Positions 63,404 to 64,000 of a stretch of 64,000 nt of DNA are shown piece after piece. The DNA comes from Kordiimonadaceae bacterium (GTDB lineage: Bacteria > Pseudomonadota > Alphaproteobacteria > Sphingomonadales > Kordiimonadaceae), in the NCBI GenBank assembly GCA_017640725.1, contig JAEPQB010000001.1, positions 1,860,001-1,924,000 of the forward strand, given 5' to 3'. Below the pieces are notes generated by a model, which saw only the letters and a list, made by a program, of their open reading frames with translations, did no database searches and was not told the origin of the DNA. The position numbers and the translations under genes were made by a program. Position 1 is the stretch's first letter; every line of letters begins with the position of its first letter.

Positions 63404-64000
63404 TTAAAACTGGGTCATAAACCCAAAGCCAACCGTGGTCTGGAAAGTGGATCCGTTGGGGCCTTGCACGAGAGGGCTGTCCGCGGCGTCGCCGAACAGG
63501 TGGCCGACTGAAACGAGGCCGAGAAAGCGGGCGCGGTCGCTAAGTTGATATGAGCCAATCACGTTCAGGTTTACATCTGAAACGCCGCTTCTGGCTTCAA
63601 ATGCAGGTAAGCCAAACTCAGACGTTGCAGCGTCTTCCTGTGTGATGCCGAAGTTGCGTTGCATGCCTTTGTTGGAGAGCCAGCGTGCCCGCACGGCGGC
63701 AATGGCGGCAAATTTCTCTTTCTGATAAATACCGTGCCCCGCCGTGAGGCGCACAGACTGCCCCAGTCCGTCACCCAGAGCTTGGCGAAAATCGATGGAT
63801 GCAAGGCCTGCTCTGGTTCTATAGCGCGCGAACGCGCCAGTTTCGAAAACGGTATCAATATCGCGAATGCCGCGCAAAATCGGATTCCGATCAGCGCTTC
63901 GGCCAAACGCAAGGTTCAGGAGAGGGCCCGCTTCAAAATTGCCTTCCTTAATGGCTGCGTAAGTCAACATGCCACCATCAATACGAAGCCGCTCGCCGTA
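63404..64000 (-). CDS. MipA/OmpV-family outer-membrane protein (partial)
   Basis: 198 residues visible; the reading frame is open to the window end and the start lies beyond 64000. The final residues YLSDRARFLGLVSVG-like and GFGFMTQF, with GPLLNLAFGRSADRN near the upstream end, match the C-terminal half of MipA/OmpV proteins, which scaffold murein enzymes or act as barrels. No start or promoter can be seen. Confidence 0.82.
   Translation of the reverse strand, partial: YGERLRIDGGMLTYAAIKEGNFEAGPLLNLAFGRSADRNPILRGIRDIDTVFETGAFARYRTRAGLASIDFRQALGDGLGQSVRLTAGHGIYQKEKFAAIAAVRARWLSNKGMQRNFGITQEDAATSEFGLPAFEARSGVSDVNLNVIGSYQLSDRARFLGLVSVGHLFGDAADSPLVQGPNGSTFQTTVGFGFMTQF

Overview
The window reads as a gene-dense stretch of chromosome from an alphaproteobacterium of moderate GC content, probably a free-living, perhaps marine, heterotroph. 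The main evidence is the minus-strand order rpmH - rnpA - yidD - yidC - engB, a PAS_5 (PF07310) protein, an EpsC-type serine acetyltransferase, SlyX, a YhiN/HI0933 flavoprotein and many secreted peptidases and hydrolases. The order Kordiimonadales is possible, but that is an impression and not a demonstrated placement. There is no phage, insertion sequence, integrase or CRISPR array. The only mobile-element hint is a decayed duplication of a tRNA-Arg 3' end.

Layout. 1-10 kb: a giant secreted PDZ/coiled-coil protein, tRNA-Ser(GGA), a chemotaxis receptor, a YhiN-type flavoprotein, and an unknown gene coupled to an OprP-like porin. 10-19 kb: a PilZ protein, a PlsC-type acyltransferase, cysteine biosynthesis (cysE-type and cysK), an AI-2E-family transporter, an SDR, a ZIP-like metal permease with a Zur-like operator, a tandem FKBP lipoprotein, and a DUF3253 gene overlapping an HPt gene. 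19-22.4 kb: the translation and membrane-insertion operon, with a clear promoter before rpmH and a strong terminator between rpmH and rnpA.

22.6-36 kb: an orphan histidine kinase coupled to a P1-family peptidase, tRNA-Arg(ACG) with decayed downstream copies, and a purine salvage pair (NCS2 permease plus a secreted NUP protein). Then comes a self-sufficient CYP102-like P450-reductase fusion, followed by a tight cassette: DUF2834 - DUF6090-like - metallo-beta-lactamase fold - DUF6090-like - secreted protein. The two DUF6090-like genes are paralogues that bracket the hydrolase with 4-nt overlaps. This cassette is the best candidate here for an undescribed membrane/periplasmic system.

36-49 kb: a lipoprotein that joins a redoxin-like domain, one c-type heme motif, a copper-monooxygenase-like region and two EF-hands; an M23 peptidase beside a 7TM-AraC regulator; an S9 peptidase; a YjiH/Gate permease; a cupin; and an envelope pair (UPF0104 flippase-like protein and GT4 glycosyltransferase). 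49-50 kb: a bfd/bfr iron-storage pair with a striking inverted repeat upstream of the bfd promoter. 50-64 kb: trhO-GST, OsmC, two small membrane proteins, a TetR gene whose start lies inside a 13+13 bp inverted repeat, an active-looking serine beta-lactamase-fold lipoprotein, aminopeptidase P and oligopeptidase B (divergent), a BLH-type phosphatase, a 26-bp-arm hairpin, alkA with an ACT-like gene, a second beta-lactamase-fold protein that has lost its catalytic motifs, a nitroreductase, and a MipA/OmpV porin cut by the window end.

Start codons were chosen from Shine-Dalgarno matches, signal peptides and overlaps; alternatives are stated. Product names rest on motif recognition, not on database searches.
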